Shown: positions 1 to 9,463, counted from the stretch's first letter. The stretch is 64,000 nt of DNA from Bacteroidales bacterium (GCA_016290415.1 JAEETP010000001.1:41007-105006), one strand, 5' to 3'. Notes: generated by a model from the sequence alone, not told the origin. A program made the numbers and translations.

Positions 1-197
1 AGTACACCGAAAAGTTCAAGAAGGTGCTGCCAGTAAAGAAAGTAGCCGCTTTCTTTGCCGCCGAGGATGCCTTCCGCAAACATCTGTTCCGTCAGTTCAA
101 AGACAAGAGGCACCCGATGAAGCCTGGCGACAAACGTCCCTTTGAGGGCCGCAGAAAACCCGCTCAAAAAGAGACTACAGATAAAACCCAGAAGTAA
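1..197 (+). CDS. C-terminal fragment of a conserved Bacteroidota periplasmic protein (5' end outside window)
   Basis: An open frame runs from the left edge (frame of base 3) to a TAA at 195-197 and gives about 64 residues. It begins YTEKFKKVLPVKKVAAFFAA and continues with an EDAFRKHLFRQF-like helix and a basic, Lys/Pro-rich tail. The pattern of a KVLP helix followed by an AE-xxFR helix resembles the C-terminus of small Bacteroidota proteins annotated as Spy/CpxP-like or as sensors of ECF sigma factors; this is a resemblance from memory, and the missing N-terminus prevents a firm call. Its stop overlaps the convergent trmN6 stop by 23 bases. Confidence 0.5.
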   Translation, partial: YTEKFKKVLPVKKVAAFFAAEDAFRKHLFRQFKDKRHPMKPGDKRPFEGRRKPAQKETTDKTQK

Positions 198-879
198 GTT
201 CACGATAACGCTCGTCGCCGATGACGAGCGTTTCTGTTTCCAGACGGGAGGGGGCGGCGGGAGAGAATTCCAGCATAAGGCGCTTGGGCAGAGCGCCTTT
301 CTTTGTCTTGACAAAGCACTGGCGGGTGAGGAACCACCCGAAGAGAGTCGCCTCCAGAATCATTTTCTTACCCTGGTCAAAGGGAAGAATCAGTGACAGG
401 CGGCCGCGCTCGGAGAGAAGTTTGGCGGCGGCGAAAAGCAAATCGCGGCGGCTCAAAGTATCCGTGCTGCGGGCGGCGTCGCGCTCGGCGCTGCGGGAAG
501 AAGGACTGCCGTCGTAATAAGGCGGATTGCAGAAGATGATATCGTAGCTTGCCGGAGCGGCCTCATCGGCAAAATCCTGCAGGGAAATCTGCCTGGCAGA
601 AAGATTATCCGCCCAGGGCGAAACCGCGAAATTGTCGCACGAATCGGCCACGGCGCCAGGCTCGATGTCGATAGCGTCGATGCGGAAATCAGAAACGCCC
701 GCCTCGGCCAGACGCTGCGCCGCCATAAGCGCCAGTATACCGCTGCCGCTGCCGGCATCCAGCAGTCGCTCCGCACCAGAAACATCCATCCAGGAGCCAA
801 AAAGGACCGAATCCGCGCCAATTTTCATTGCGCAGCGGTAATCCTTCAGCGAGAACTTTTTGAGGCGGAAAACGGCCAT
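175..879 (-). CDS. trmN6: tRNA1(Val) (adenine(37)-N6)-methyltransferase TrmN6-like
   Basis: A SAM-dependent methyltransferase of 234 residues. The opening FRLKKFSLKD, with CAMKIGADSVLFGSW after it, is typical of the TrmN6/YfiC family. SAM motif I is DAGSGSG (residues 41-47), an acidic DIEP follows near 71, and the adenine-N6 catalytic motif NPPY is at 118-121. In E. coli the family methylates A37 of tRNA-Val; substrate here is inferred from family. The start codon overlaps the lolD stop (TAATG), so it is probably translated with lolD. The 3' end overlaps the converging upstream gene by 23 bases, leaving no room for a separate terminator. Confidence 0.85.
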   Translation of the reverse strand: MAVFRLKKFSLKDYRCAMKIGADSVLFGSWMDVSGAERLLDAGSGSGILALMAAQRLAEAGVSDFRIDAIDIEPGAVADSCDNFAVSPWADNLSARQISLQDFADEAAPASYDIIFCNPPYYDGSPSSRSAERDAARSTDTLSRRDLLFAAAKLLSERGRLSLILPFDQGKKMILEATLFGWFLTRQCFVKTKKGALPKRLMLEFSPAAPSRLETETLVIGDERYRELTSGFYL

Positions 880-1529
880 TAAATGAACTGTCCGTCGCGC
901 ATCTCAAGGGTGCGGTCGCTCATTGCGGCCAGGTCCTTGTCGTGGGTGACGATGACTATGGTGATGCCGTATTTGTCGCGCAGGGTAAAGAACATATTAT
1001 GCAGCTCTGCGCGGGTTTTGCTGTCCAGGTTGCCGCTGGGTTCGTCGGCAAACAGTATGGACGGCGAATTGATGAGGGCGCGGGCCACCGCCACCCTCTG
1101 CTGCTCGCCTCCGGAAAGTTCCGAGGGCTTGTGGGTCTTGCGCTCAGCAATTCCCAGATCTTCGAAAAGACCGTTTGCCCGCTCTTTGACCGCCCTGGTG
1201 AGGTTGTCACCGATCATTGCCGGCAGCAGCACGTTTTCCATAGCGGTAAACTCGGGCAGCAGGTGATGGAACTGGAACACAAAGCCTATCTTACGGTTGC
1301 GGAAGGCGGCCAGCTGCTTCTCGCCCAGGGCAAAGATATCGGTGCCGTCAATCAGCACCTTGCCTGCGTCGGGGCGTGAAAGTGAACCCAGTATGGACAG
1401 CAGGGTACTCTTGCCGGCGCCGCTGGCTCCGACAATGCTCACCACCTCGCGGTCCGAGGCAGAAAAATCGATACCCTTAAGAACCTTAAGGGTACCGAAC
1501 GATTTTTCTATGCCTGTAGCTTGTATCAA
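879..1529 (-). CDS. lolD: ABC transporter ATP-binding protein, LolD-like
   Basis: A 216-residue ATPase with Walker A GASGAGKST, signature LSGGEQQRVAVARAL, Walker B ILFADEPS and switch His in VTHD. The N-terminus (IQATGIEKSFGTLKVLKGID) matches LolD/MacB-type ATPases, which energise lipoprotein release or FtsX-like permeases. I placed the start at a TTG at 1527-1529, because family members begin with this beta strand; an in-frame ATG at 1607 would lie inside the preceding fusA-like gene and add 26 basic residues of no family character. The 22-base gap from that gene and the 1-base overlap with trmN6 suggest one operon. No partner permease is adjacent, which is common for lolD in Bacteroidales. 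Confidence 0.8.
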   Translation of the reverse strand: MIQATGIEKSFGTLKVLKGIDFSASDREVVSIVGASGAGKSTLLSILGSLSRPDAGKVLIDGTDIFALGEKQLAAFRNRKIGFVFQFHHLLPEFTAMENVLLPAMIGDNLTRAVKERANGLFEDLGIAERKTHKPSELSGGEQQRVAVARALINSPSILFADEPSGNLDSKTRAELHNMFFTLRDKYGITIVIVTHDKDLAAMSDRTLEMRDGQFI

Positions 1530-1551
1530 AGCTGTAACTGTATCAAGAAGA

Positions 1552-3669
1552 TTATTCCTCTTCTTTCTGAGACTCTTCGTATTCTTTGAGGAGCTTCTCC
1601 TGAACATCCATAGGTACCTGCTGGTACTCGATGAAGGTCATTGTGAAGGTTCCACGACCGGAAGTGATGGAGCTCAGGGTGGTGGAATAGCGGTAGAGTT
1701 CTGCCAGAGGCACGCGTGCACGGAGTACCTGGAAGCCCTTCTCGGCGCCCATACCCTCGATGATACCGCGGCGGTTCTGGATATCGCTCATAACGTCACC
1801 GGTGCAGTCGCCGGGAACCATAATCTCAACCATATAGATAGGCTCCAGAAGCTTGGGACCTGCCTTCTTGAAGGCATCCTTGAAGGCGTTGCGGCCGGCG
1901 ATGATGAAGGCTATTTCTTTGGAATCTACCGGGTGCATCTTACCGTCGTAGATGTAAACGCGGATGTCGCGGGCGTAGGAACCGGTCAGAGGGCCTTCTT
2001 CCAGTTTCTGCATGATACCTTTCTTGATGGCGGGCATAAAGCCGGCATCGATGGCACCACCCACAACGCAGTTTACAAACTCGAACTTGCCGCCCCAGTC
2101 CAGATCGGCCTCTTCTTTGCCCTTGATGGTGAGCTGAGTGTCCTTGCCGTCGATTTTGAAGCGGCCAGTGGGCTCAACACCCTCTACGATGGGCTCGATG
2201 AGCATAACAACGCGGCCGTACTGACCTGCACCGCCGGATTGTTTCTTGTGGGTGTACTCTGCGGTAGCCACCTTGGTGATGGTCTCGCGGTACGGGATCT
2301 TGGGTGCGAAGAACTCGACGTCGATCTTATAGTCGTTGTTCAGATGCCACTTGAGGATATTGATGTGCTGCTCGCCCATACCGTTGATGATGGTCTGGCG
2401 GAGCTCCTTGCTGTATTCTACGCGCATTGTAGGATCCTCTGCAGCGGCGCGGTTCAGGGCCTCGCCCAGCTTCTCGTCATCCTTCTCGTCCAGGGCGCGG
2501 ATGGCTGCACGGTATTTTGCCGGCGGGAACTCGATGGGAGGGAATGCGGTGTCATAACCGGGAGCGTTCAGGGTCTGGTTGGTCTTGACAGCTTTCAGCT
2601 TCACTGTACAACCCATATCGCCGGCTACCAGCTCGGTAACTTTCTCTTTCTTCTTACCTGCAACGGCATAGAGCGTGGTGATGCGCTCTTTGCTGCCATT
2701 GTCCATGTTCACGAAATCCTGACCCTCGGAGATCTTGCCGCTTACTACCTTGAAATAGGTAACGTCGCCAAGATGCTGCTCCAGAGCGGTCTTGTATACG
2801 AACAGGGAGGTCTTGCCTGCTGCATCCTCCTTGGGGGCGGGAGCCACCTCGGTGAGGAATTCGAGCATACGCTTAACGCCCATATCCTTCTTGCCGCTGA
2901 TGCAGAACACGGGGTAGAACTCGCCTTTCACGAAGCCGGCGTTCAGACCTGCGTGGAGCTCCTCTTCTGAGAGCTCGCCTGCCTCAAAGAATTTCTCCAT
3001 CAGAGCTTCGTCGCTCTCGGCTGCCATCTCAACAACTGCAGAATGCATATCCTCTGCCTTGCCTACAAGGTCTGCGGGGATGTCGCACTCCTCGGTCTTG
3101 CCATCCTCACCGGAGAATTTGTACATCTTCATCTTGAGGACGTCCACAACGGCGTTGAACTCCATACCGGGGTTAACGGGGAACTGTACGGGCACGGCCT
3201 TGGCACCAAATGCCTGGTGCAGGCTGTCCAGAGTGTTGTCCCAGTTGGCCTTCTCGGTCTCGAGCTGGTTGACAGCGATGATCATCGGTTTCTTGTACTG
3301 CTCAACGTAACGGCCGTGGATTTCGGTACCAACCTCAACGCCAGCGCCGGCGTTGACTACCATAATTGCACTGTCGCACACGTTCAGGCCAAGGATTGCA
3401 CCCTCGATGAAGTCATCGGCGCCGGCAGCGTCAATGAAATTGAGCTTGTGATCCTGGAACTCTGCGTAGAACGGAGTGGAATAGATAGAGCGCTGGAAAA
3501 TCTGCTCTACCTCGGTGTTGTCGGAAACTGTGTTTTTACCTTCGATTGTCCCCCTGCGGTCGATGACTTTGCCTTCGAACATAATGGTCTCGGCAAGGGT
3601 GGTTTTGCCGCAGCGGGTACCGCCAAGCAGGACGACGTTGCGAATTTTGTCTGTGGAGTAATTTTTCAT
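1552..3669 (-). CDS. fusA2: Elongation factor G paralogue, EF-G2-like, with degenerate GTPase centre
   Basis: 705 residues with the full EF-G domain order. The G domain is altered: the P-loop is GGTRCGKT (16-23), the switch I motif normally RGIT reads RSIY (60-63), the switch II motif normally DTPGHVDF reads DAAGADDF (80-87), losing the Pro and the catalytic His, and the guanine-recognition NKMD reads NQLE (134-137). Domains III-V are well conserved (for example the GGAGQYGRV and SxTSGRGTFTM segments). These are the hallmarks of the Bacteroides EF-G2 paralogue, reported to support translation without GTP hydrolysis under starvation. The ordinary fusA is not in this window. First gene of a probable fusA2-lolD-trmN6 unit. 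Confidence 0.88.
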   Translation of the reverse strand: MKNYSTDKIRNVVLLGGTRCGKTTLAETIMFEGKVIDRRGTIEGKNTVSDNTEVEQIFQRSIYSTPFYAEFQDHKLNFIDAAGADDFIEGAILGLNVCDSAIMVVNAGAGVEVGTEIHGRYVEQYKKPMIIAVNQLETEKANWDNTLDSLHQAFGAKAVPVQFPVNPGMEFNAVVDVLKMKMYKFSGEDGKTEECDIPADLVGKAEDMHSAVVEMAAESDEALMEKFFEAGELSEEELHAGLNAGFVKGEFYPVFCISGKKDMGVKRMLEFLTEVAPAPKEDAAGKTSLFVYKTALEQHLGDVTYFKVVSGKISEGQDFVNMDNGSKERITTLYAVAGKKKEKVTELVAGDMGCTVKLKAVKTNQTLNAPGYDTAFPPIEFPPAKYRAAIRALDEKDDEKLGEALNRAAAEDPTMRVEYSKELRQTIINGMGEQHINILKWHLNNDYKIDVEFFAPKIPYRETITKVATAEYTHKKQSGGAGQYGRVVMLIEPIVEGVEPTGRFKIDGKDTQLTIKGKEEADLDWGGKFEFVNCVVGGAIDAGFMPAIKKGIMQKLEEGPLTGSYARDIRVYIYDGKMHPVDSKEIAFIIAGRNAFKDAFKKAGPKLLEPIYMVEIMVPGDCTGDVMSDIQNRRGIIEGMGAEKGFQVLRARVPLAELYRYSTTLSSITSGRGTFTMTFIEYQQVPMDVQEKLLKEYEESQKEEE

Positions 3670-3729
3670 TTTATAATGTTGTTTTTACTTAATTCTTTTA
3701 AGTATGACGGGCTTATTAGGGGCGCAAAG

Positions 3730-5841
3730 TTAAGAAATTATATTCATTTCATCAATAAGCCTTCCGCAACCGCCAAATTTATCTATGATGAACAGCACGT
3801 AACGGATGTCCACACATATACAACGCTGTAAATCAGGCTCAAAGATAATGTCGCCCGACATCGACTCCCAGTTGCCGTCAAAGGCCAGGCCAATCAGGTT
3901 GCCCTCGCCGTCCAGCACCGGGCTGCCGCTGTTGCCGCCGGTGATGTCGCCGGTCATAATGAAGCAGGCGGGCATAGTGCCGTCGGGCCTTGCATATTGG
4001 CCAAAGTCGCCGGCCTTGTACAGATCCTTGAGGCGGGAAGGAACCACAAACTCCCAGTTGTCGGGATCTTCCTTTTCCATAACGCCCTTGAGGGTGGTGT
4101 AATAGTCATAAACCACACCGTCCTTGGGAGAATATGATTTCACGGTGCCGTAGGTCAGGCGCATAGTGAAGTTTGCGTCGGGATACATTGCCTTGCCCTT
4201 GTTCATCTCCATCTGGCCGCCGATATAGGCCTTGTGGCCCTGCTGCAGCTGCTTGGAAACCTTGCCGGCGCCGCCGGTCAAACCCATATAGAGACCCATA
4301 ACGGACTCGAACATCTTGGCTGCGGGGTCAGCGGCAAGCGTCTCGGCTGCATTTTCCCCGGCGAGGACGGCGTCCAGCTTCTCGCGGGAAGCGAACACAG
4401 ACTTGTCAAACAGGTCGTCTACAAACGCCTTGACGTCACCGCCAAAGTCGCTTTCTATGGTCTTGAAGAATTCGGGGTGAAATTCCGCAGCTACGCTGTC
4501 GCGGTAAATCTCTATCATACGCTTGGTTACCTTGCGGTCGGTAGAGGGAGAATAGTCTTTGTAGAAACGGTCTATGTAGGGCATCGCCTGTGACATATCG
4601 GCGGCGAAAGAGGCCGCCGAGCTGGCGATGTTCATAAGCTCTATATTGGCCAGGGTCTCGCGCAGATATGTGCTTGTACGCAGTATGGGAGCGCGCTCTG
4701 CCACAGCCTGATTGATGTCGTCCAGCGCGATGCCGTACTTTTTCTGGCGGTTTTTCTTTTCATTTACCCACTTCACGAAGGCCTGCTCTTCTTCTGCCCG
4801 GCGCTGCTCCACACCCAGTTTGGCAAAGGCCTCATTCATACCCATCCACTTTTTCCAGGCGTTGGTGCTGCCGCTGTATTTGCTGGCATACTGAATCTTG
4901 ACTGCCGGATCGGCCAGCATATCCTCCAGAAGGATTTTCTGGCGCTCGCCGCGGCAATAGATGCCGATGGCGTTGGATATATCCCTCTGCTGGGCCACCT
5001 CGCTGCTGGTCATAAAGCGGTTGGTGCGGCCCGGATAACCCATAATCATAGAAAAATCGCCGTCCTGAACCCCCTTGAGCGATACATTCAGCTTCTTCTT
5101 GGGGACGAAAGGCACATTCTCTTCAGAGTATTCTGCGGGGTTGCCATCTTTGTCGGCATAGATGCGGAACACAGAGAAGTCGCAGGTGTGGCGGGGCCAC
5201 ATCCAGTTGTCGGTGTCGGCGCCGAATTTGCCTATCGAAGACGGCGGGGCGCCCACGAAACGGATATCTTTATAAATCTTATAGCCAATCAGATAGTAGG
5301 TATTTCCGCCAAAGAAAGACACCACCGAGGCGCGGATGTTTTCGTCGGTCGCCTTAAGCGCCTTGGTCAGTTTGTCAGAAATCTCCTTGAAGGCCTTGTC
5401 GTATTCCTCGCCTTCTGCGCAGCCCTTGGTGGCTTTCTCTATCTGCGCGGTCACATCCTTGAAACTCTGCAGGAAAGTCACTGTGAGACCCTCCACTGGG
5501 AGCTCTTCGCCAAAACTCATTGCCCAGTAACCGTCGTTCAGATAGTCGTGATCTACGCTGCTGAGGCTCTGAATAGCGCCGTAGCCGCAGTGGTGGTTGG
5601 TGAGCACCAGACCTTTGTCAGAGACGACCTCGCCGGTGCAGCCGTTGCCAAAAATCACCACGGCGTCTTTCAGAGACGTCTTGTTGATACTGTAAATCTC
5701 GTCTGCAGAGAGGCGGCAGCCCATCTTCTGCATAGTTTTGATATTCATCTTCTCCAGGAGCGGCAGCAGCCACATTCCTTCGTCGGCAGCGGCGCCAATT
5801 GTAAGGAAAGCCGCCAGGAAAATTGCAAATAACTTTTTCAT
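3730..5841 (-). CDS. S46 family dipeptidyl-peptidase, DPP7-like
   Basis: A secreted serine exopeptidase of 703 residues, which removes N-terminal dipeptides from oligopeptides in the periplasm in asaccharolytic and proteolytic Bacteroidota. A Sec signal peptide (MKKLFAIFLAAFLTIGAAAD) fixes the start at 5841; a longer frame to 6003 lies inside the upstream symporter gene. The trypsin-like triad is recognisable: TNHHCGYG (81-88) holds the His and GGNSGSP the Ser (about 638). The residue 18 positions after that Ser is Gly (FDGNWE), which in P. gingivalis marks DPP7 (hydrophobic preference), whereas DPP11 has Arg there. It starts 2 bases after the symporter stop, so export of peptides' products and uptake may be co-expressed; this is inference. 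Confidence 0.9.
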   Translation of the reverse strand: MKKLFAIFLAAFLTIGAAADEGMWLLPLLEKMNIKTMQKMGCRLSADEIYSINKTSLKDAVVIFGNGCTGEVVSDKGLVLTNHHCGYGAIQSLSSVDHDYLNDGYWAMSFGEELPVEGLTVTFLQSFKDVTAQIEKATKGCAEGEEYDKAFKEISDKLTKALKATDENIRASVVSFFGGNTYYLIGYKIYKDIRFVGAPPSSIGKFGADTDNWMWPRHTCDFSVFRIYADKDGNPAEYSEENVPFVPKKKLNVSLKGVQDGDFSMIMGYPGRTNRFMTSSEVAQQRDISNAIGIYCRGERQKILLEDMLADPAVKIQYASKYSGSTNAWKKWMGMNEAFAKLGVEQRRAEEEQAFVKWVNEKKNRQKKYGIALDDINQAVAERAPILRTSTYLRETLANIELMNIASSAASFAADMSQAMPYIDRFYKDYSPSTDRKVTKRMIEIYRDSVAAEFHPEFFKTIESDFGGDVKAFVDDLFDKSVFASREKLDAVLAGENAAETLAADPAAKMFESVMGLYMGLTGGAGKVSKQLQQGHKAYIGGQMEMNKGKAMYPDANFTMRLTYGTVKSYSPKDGVVYDYYTTLKGVMEKEDPDNWEFVVPSRLKDLYKAGDFGQYARPDGTMPACFIMTGDITGGNSGSPVLDGEGNLIGLAFDGNWESMSGDIIFEPDLQRCICVDIRYVLFIIDKFGGCGRLIDEMNIIS

Positions 5842-5843
5842 TT

Positions 5844-7196
5844 TTAGAATATTGATGATATGGCGGTAGTGACAATCACTATCGGCGCCACGTATTTTAT
5901 TATAAAAAACAGCACGGAGGCCAGCGTGCGGGGCACGCGGATGGTTCCGCCGGCCGTGATTTCGTCTGTGAATGTCTTTTTCCCGATGACCCAGCCCACA
6001 CAAATCACGGCCAGCAGGCCGCCCAGGGTCATAAGTATATTGGAAGAAACATAGTCAAACTGGTCAAAGATGTTCTTTCCGCCAATGGTGATGCCCCTCA
6101 GCGCCCCCTGCGACAGGGAGCAGATGCTGCCGGTGAACAGCAGTATGGCGGCGGTGATGGCGCTGGCAGTCTTGCGGCGGGCCTTGCCCATATCCATAAT
6201 GGTGGATGTCATAACCTCGAACAGCGACACCGCCGATGATATGGCGGCCAGAAACAGCGTCACAAAGAAAAGTATGGCGCACAGGCCACCCAGGGGCATC
6301 TGGGTAAAGATTTGCGGAAGCGTCACGAACACCAGGCCGGCCCCCTCGCTGGGGTTGATGCCAAAGGCGAACACCGCCGGCATTATGGCGCAGCCCGCCA
6401 GCAGCGCAAAGAAAGTGTCGCTGACGGTGATTATCGCGGCATTTTTGGTCAGGTTGCTGGATTTGGGCGTGTAGGCGCCGTAGGTCACCATCATACAGGC
6501 GCCCAGGCTCAGGGAGAAAAAGCTCTGCCCCAGCGCCGCCAGCAGCGAGTCAAAGTTGAACTGCGAGAAATCGGGCTTGAAAAGATAGTCCAGACCCGCC
6601 CCGGCGCCCGGCAGGGTGACGCTGCGGATGCCTATGAGCACAATCAGCACAAACAGCAGCGGCATCATAAGCTTGCTGGTCTTTTCTATGCCTTTCTGCA
6701 CCCCAAGGTTGATAATACCTATGGTAAGCAAAATGAATATCAGGCTGTAGACTATCGGGGAGACGTTGCTGCCCACAAAGCCGGAGAACACCGCCGCGCT
6801 GTCTATCTGCGCCCCGCGGTGGAATCCCGGAGCGATGGACATCACCAGATAGCGGATGGTCCAGCCGCCCACCACCACATAGAACGACATTATCATAAAG
6901 CAGGTCAGCATTCCCAGAATGCCGGCCACGCCCCAGCCTTTGCGGCCGGTGACCTTGACATACGCCCCGCGGGGACTGCCGCCGCCACGGCGACCAATCA
7001 CCATCTCGCTGAGCAGTATCGGGGTGCAAAGCAGCAGTGTAATAATCAGATACACAAGGATAAAGGCCGCGCCGCCGTTCTGCCCCACAAGGTAGGGGAA
7101 ACGCCACAGATTGCCCAGCCCGATGGCGCTGCCAATCGCGGCGGCAATCATACCGAAGTTGCTCGAGAACGCGTCTTTATTCTTCTTTTCTGTCAT
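5844..7196 (-). CDS. Sodium-dependent transporter of the neurotransmitter:sodium symporter (NSS) family
   Basis: About 450 residues, almost entirely transmembrane. The first helix carries the NSS signature IAAAIGSAIGLGNLWRFPYL, which includes the unwound substrate/Na+ site, followed by NGGAAF. Roughly eleven to twelve hydrophobic segments follow, as in bacterial LeuT-type amino-acid transporters. The substrate cannot be read from sequence; position between folA and a dipeptidyl-peptidase makes an amino acid plausible. I prefer the ATG at 7196 (MTEKKNKDAF); an upstream ATG at 7205 would add three residues. In both cases the start lies inside the 3' end of folA (overlap 20-29 bases), pointing to translational coupling. 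Confidence 0.88.
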   Translation of the reverse strand: MTEKKNKDAFSSNFGMIAAAIGSAIGLGNLWRFPYLVGQNGGAAFILVYLIITLLLCTPILLSEMVIGRRGGGSPRGAYVKVTGRKGWGVAGILGMLTCFMIMSFYVVVGGWTIRYLVMSIAPGFHRGAQIDSAAVFSGFVGSNVSPIVYSLIFILLTIGIINLGVQKGIEKTSKLMMPLLFVLIVLIGIRSVTLPGAGAGLDYLFKPDFSQFNFDSLLAALGQSFFSLSLGACMMVTYGAYTPKSSNLTKNAAIITVSDTFFALLAGCAIMPAVFAFGINPSEGAGLVFVTLPQIFTQMPLGGLCAILFFVTLFLAAISSAVSLFEVMTSTIMDMGKARRKTASAITAAILLFTGSICSLSQGALRGITIGGKNIFDQFDYVSSNILMTLGGLLAVICVGWVIGKKTFTDEITAGGTIRVPRTLASVLFFIIKYVAPIVIVTTAISSIF

Positions 7197-7665
7197 AGAC
7201 TGCAAATTCGTAGGTCAGTCCGCTTGCCTGGTCGGTTACGGGGGCGGTCCTGGAAGCCAGACTCCACTCCTTTGATGTAAATTCCGGGAAGAAGGTGTCG
7301 GCATCCTCTACCACAGTGTGGACGTGAGTCACATACAGCCTGTCGGCCAGCGATATAGCCTGCGCATAAAGCCGGCCTCCCCCCATTATGAAGATTTCCT
7401 CTCCGGTGGCCATTTCCAGAGCCTGTTTCAGCGACTGTGCCACCTCAAAACCATCCCCCACCTCAAGGGTGCTGCTCACCACAATGTTGCGGCGGTTCTT
7501 GAGCGGACGGCAGCCTATGGACTCCCACGTGCGGCGGCCCATAATCACAGTGTGATTCAGCGTTGTCCGCTTGAAATATTTGAGGTCGGCGCTGATGTGC
7601 CAGGGCATGTCTCCGGCACGGCCTATGGCCAGGTTGTCGCTGACCGCCACAATAATGTTTATCAT
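7177..7665 (-). CDS. folA: Dihydrofolate reductase
   Basis: 162 residues, the usual size for chromosomal DHFR. It starts MINIIVAVSDNLAIGRAGDM with the substrate loop PWHISADL, the NADPH motif MGRRTWESIG and the FIMGGGRLYAQA segment. It regenerates tetrahydrofolate after the thymidylate synthase reaction. The start at 7665 follows the thyA stop by two bases (TAG-CT-ATG), so the longer frame to 7701 that would overlap thyA is not needed. The 3' end overlaps the NSS transporter start. Confidence 0.95.
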   Translation of the reverse strand: MINIIVAVSDNLAIGRAGDMPWHISADLKYFKRTTLNHTVIMGRRTWESIGCRPLKNRRNIVVSSTLEVGDGFEVAQSLKQALEMATGEEIFIMGGGRLYAQAISLADRLYVTHVHTVVEDADTFFPEFTSKEWSLASRTAPVTDQASGLTYEFAVYDRKEE

Positions 7666-7667
7666 AG

Positions 7668-8462
7668 CTACACCGCCACGGGGGCCTTTATTGCGGGCCA
7701 CGGGTCGTAGCCACAGAGGGTAAAATCTTCGTATTTGAAGTCAAAAATACTTTTGACGTCTGGGTTTATCTTCATTGTGGGCAGCGGGCGGGGCTCGCGT
7801 TCAAGCTGGGTCTCCACCTGCTCAAAGTGATTCTTATAGATGTGCACATCGCCAAAAGTGTGCACAAAATCGCCCGGCGTGTAGCCGCACACCTGCGCCA
7901 TCATCATAGTCAGAAGTGCATAGGAGGCGATGTTGAACGGTACGCCCAGGAACACGTCGGCGCTGCGCTGATACAGCTGGCAGCTCAGGCGCCCTTCGGC
8001 TACATAAAACTGGAACAGGCTGTGGCACGGCGGCAGGGCCATCTTGTCCACCTCGGCCACATTCCAGGCAGAAATAATGTGCCGGCGGCTGTCGGGGTTG
8101 TGTTTAAGCGACTCCACCACACCCGCTAGTTGGTCTATATGCCCGCCGTCGGGCGTAGGCCAACTGCGCCACTGGTGGCCGTAGACGGGCCCCAGGTCTC
8201 CGTTTTCGTCTGCCCACTCGTCCCAGATATGAACATTGTTGTCCAGCAGATAGCCGATATTGGTATTGCCCGATATAAACCACAGCAACTCGTGGATAAT
8301 GCCCTTGGTAAACACCTTCTTGGTGGTGAGCAGGGGGAAACCATCCTGCAGGTTGAAACGCATCTGGTAGCCGAACACGCTCTGGGTGCCGACACCGGTG
8401 CGGTCGCTTTTCATCACGCCGTTCGCGCGTATATGGCGAAGCAAATCTAAGTACTGTTTCAT
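7668..8462 (-). CDS. thyA: Thymidylate synthase
   Basis: 264 residues, the same length as E. coli ThyA. It has the folate/dUMP motifs [13 protein letters not shown] and [15 protein letters not shown] at the N-terminus, the nucleophilic Cys in [14 protein letters not shown], the arginine-rich [20 protein letters not shown] block, and the C-terminal [11 protein letters not shown] ending. It methylates dUMP to dTMP with methylene-THF and produces DHF, which the next gene, folA, recycles. It is the first gene of the thyA-folA-NSS-DPP7 run, with no gene between it and the endonuclease-like gene start at 38 bases. Confidence 0.96.
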   Translation of the reverse strand: MKQYLDLLRHIRANGVMKSDRTGVGTQSVFGYQMRFNLQDGFPLLTTKKVFTKGIIHELLWFISGNTNIGYLLDNNVHIWDEWADENGDLGPVYGHQWRSWPTPDGGHIDQLAGVVESLKHNPDSRRHIISAWNVAEVDKMALPPCHSLFQFYVAEGRLSCQLYQRSADVFLGVPFNIASYALLTMMMAQVCGYTPGDFVHTFGDVHIYKNHFEQVETQLEREPRPLPTMKINPDVKSIFDFKYEDFTLCGYDPWPAIKAPVAV

Positions 8463-8500
8463 CGGGACAACGGTTGTTCCTACAAATATAATGGTTTTCG

Positions 8501-9430
8501 TTAATAAATGTCAGCGATTATGGGCAGATGGTCGCTGGCACCGGCGTTATATCGCGGCCCTACGTTGGTGCGGCGGGGTTTTTCTCCCATAAAAGATTTG
8601 TCGTCTTCCAGCAGGAATGCGGGCTTGAAGATCTCTGCCGGGCCTATTTTCTGCGCCGCAGCCGGACTGGCCAGCATCTGGTCTATCATTTCCCACTTGC
8701 CCTTGAAGCGGATGGTGCCGCCTTTCTTGGGGGTGATGTTCTTCAGGCCGCCCTCGGTGGTGAGCCGCATCACCGACGGCTCGTTGGGCGTGGCGTTGAA
8801 ATCGCCCATCAGCAGCACCGCGGCGGCGCTGTCGGAGCAGTGCAGCGAATCCATCTTGTGCAGCAGCGCGGTGCACACCGCCTGCCGCCTGGCCTCCGAC
8901 GCCTTTGCCCCCGAATACTTGCTGGGCCAGTGGTTTACAAAAACGTGCAGGGTGTCGGGCAGCGCCACCTTGGCATAAAGGATCTCGCGGGTGGCGAATT
9001 CCTTTATGGTGATAAATTCGAAGTCCAGCAGGCGCACCCGCTCCGGATCGAAGAGCAGCGCCACGTCTATCCCGCGGGGGTCGGGGCTCTCGCGGTGGAC
9101 GCTCCGGTATCTCTTCGCGGCCAGCGGCGAATCCTCCACCAGGGCCTTCAGCACCTTGGCGTTCTCTACCTCGCACAGCCCCACAATGGCCGGCATCCGC
9201 CCGTCGAAACGCTCTGCCGAGGCTATTATGGTCTTGGCTATCAGATTGCGCTTGGCCTCGTACTTCCGCTTTGTCCAGTGGTGCTCGCCGCCGGGCGTGA
9301 AGGCCTCGTCGGCCGTGACCGGGTCGTCGGCGGGGTCAAAATAATTCTCGAGGTTCCAACAAAAAATCTGGGCCTGGAGCCCGGCAGCCGCAACGAAAAG
9401 GGCCGCCACAACAGCACATATCTTCTTCAT
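8501..9430 (-). CDS. Secreted endonuclease/exonuclease/phosphatase (EEP) family protein
   Basis: 309 residues beginning with a Sec signal peptide ([20 protein letters not shown]). The EEP fold is shown by the ordered motifs [19 protein letters not shown] (Glu metal ligand), [23 protein letters not shown] and the C-terminal [12 protein letters not shown] with the catalytic SDH. The family includes DNase I, inositol phosphatases and secreted nucleases; the actual substrate is not evident. The protein is predicted periplasmic or secreted. It appears as a single-gene unit upstream of thyA with a 38-base gap. Confidence 0.85.
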   Translation of the reverse strand: MKKICAVVAALFVAAAGLQAQIFCWNLENYFDPADDPVTADEAFTPGGEHHWTKRKYEAKRNLIAKTIIASAERFDGRMPAIVGLCEVENAKVLKALVEDSPLAAKRYRSVHRESPDPRGIDVALLFDPERVRLLDFEFITIKEFATREILYAKVALPDTLHVFVNHWPSKYSGAKASEARRQAVCTALLHKMDSLHCSDSAAAVLLMGDFNATPNEPSVMRLTTEGGLKNITPKKGGTIRFKGKWEMIDQMLASPAAAQKIGPAEIFKPAFLLEDDKSFMGEKPRRTNVGPRYNAGASDHLPIIADIY

Positions 9431-9455
9431 ACGGCCAAGTTAGCCATATTTTTGG

Positions 9456-9463
9456 TATATTTG
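9456..9463 (+). promoter_or_regulatory. Bacteroidota -7 box upstream of ychF
   Basis: TATATTTG matches the TAnnTTTG consensus and lies 28 bases before the ychF ATG in an AT-rich gap. I do not see a good TTTG box 19-21 bases upstream, so this is a partial promoter match. Confidence 0.45.

Noticed and set aside
1297-2970. Long plus-strand open frame (557 codons)
   Set aside because: It lies antisense to fusA2, has a composition typical of the opposite strand of a GC-rich coding gene, and no recognisable motif.
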